From positions 1-7,469 of the forward strand of contig JACESW010000058.1 in assembly GCA_013911625.1 (NCBI GenBank): DNA of 7,469 bases, read 5' to 3'. How positions within the stretch are numbered: position 1 is the stretch's first letter; every line of letters starts with the position of its first letter. Both the position numbers and the translations under genes were made by a program. Below are positions 7,289 to 7,469 of this stretch, in pieces. The notes under the pieces are model-generated. The model did not search any database and had not been told where the DNA came from. It was given only the letters and a program-made list of their open reading frames with translations. This DNA comes from Cryomorphaceae bacterium (GTDB lineage: Bacteria > Bacteroidota > Bacteroidia > Flavobacteriales > Schleiferiaceae).

Positions 7289-7469
7289 TAGTCAAGTCAT
7301 AGCAACACTTGAGCAAGCACCAGCGAAACTTAGTGCCTTTAAAAAAGAGGTGGCCAAGGTCATTGTTGGACAGCAAGAAGCTGTTGATTTAATCACTCAG
7401 AGTATACTCGTGGGTGGCCATAGTCTCTTGATAGGTGTTCCTGGGTTGGCGAAGACATTACTGGTAACC
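7281..7469 (+). CDS. MoxR-type AAA+ ATPase (3' partial)
   Basis: Only the first 63 residues are in the window; the frame is open at the right edge. They read as the N-terminus of a MoxR-family ATPase: an amphipathic helix, then FKKEVAKVIVGQQEAVDLI (the VxGQ..aV..l family block), ILVGGHSLLIGVPGLAKTL with a Walker A motif (GVPGLAKT, residues 52-59). Most relatives have EGVPG where this has IGVPG. MoxR ATPases are cytoplasmic, chaperone-like and usually work with VWA-domain (Bat-type) proteins encoded just downstream, which cannot be seen here. The ATG overlaps the surA stop by 8 bp (ATGACTGA), suggesting translational coupling. The family call is firm; the specific role is not known. Confidence 0.9.
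   Translation, partial: MTDSQVIATLEQAPAKLSAFKKEVAKVIVGQQEAVDLITQSILVGGHSLLIGVPGLAKTLLVT

Overview
The window looks like chromosomal DNA of a member of the Bacteroidota, most likely Flavobacteriia or a near relative. Four things point there: an exported protein ending in a type IX secretion (gliding-motility-associated, type B) sorting domain; a TAnnTTTG-type promoter element; no obvious Shine-Dalgarno sites; and the gene order guaB, several SurA/PpiC-like foldases, MoxR ATPase. The finer assignment is inference. All genes are on the + strand and the coding density is very high. The only intergenic gap, 98 bp, lies at 1566-1663.

Layout. (1) Positions 1-1565 hold the 3' part of a large secreted protein: about four fibronectin-III-like modules followed by a T9SS C-terminal sorting domain. 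Its 5' end lies outside the window. (2) A perfect hairpin at 1582-1618 probably terminates it. A promoter-like element and a small dyad follow directly, then guaB. (3) From 1664 to the window end, five genes are packed with 0, -1, -35 and -8 bp spacing: guaB (IMP dehydrogenase), a 663-aa signal-peptide-bearing parvulin protein, a 279-aa SurA/PpiD-like lipoprotein, a 451-aa SurA homologue, and the start of a MoxR-type AAA+ ATPase that runs off the right edge.

How they may work together. The three middle genes form an envelope protein-folding set: a periplasmic foldase, a membrane-tethered degenerate family member and a SurA-type chaperone. They probably serve outer-membrane and secreted proteins, of which the type IX cargo upstream is an example of the client class. 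Their placement directly behind guaB suggests that one transcript couples GTP synthesis with envelope biogenesis. This is an inference from spacing.

I found no mobile element, CRISPR array, tRNA or rRNA gene and no clearly new system. The most interesting points are the repeated AATTGC half-sites around the guaB promoter, the complementary loss of parvulin histidines in SurA, the degenerate lipoprotein paralogue, and a cryptic third parvulin-like module in the 663-aa protein.
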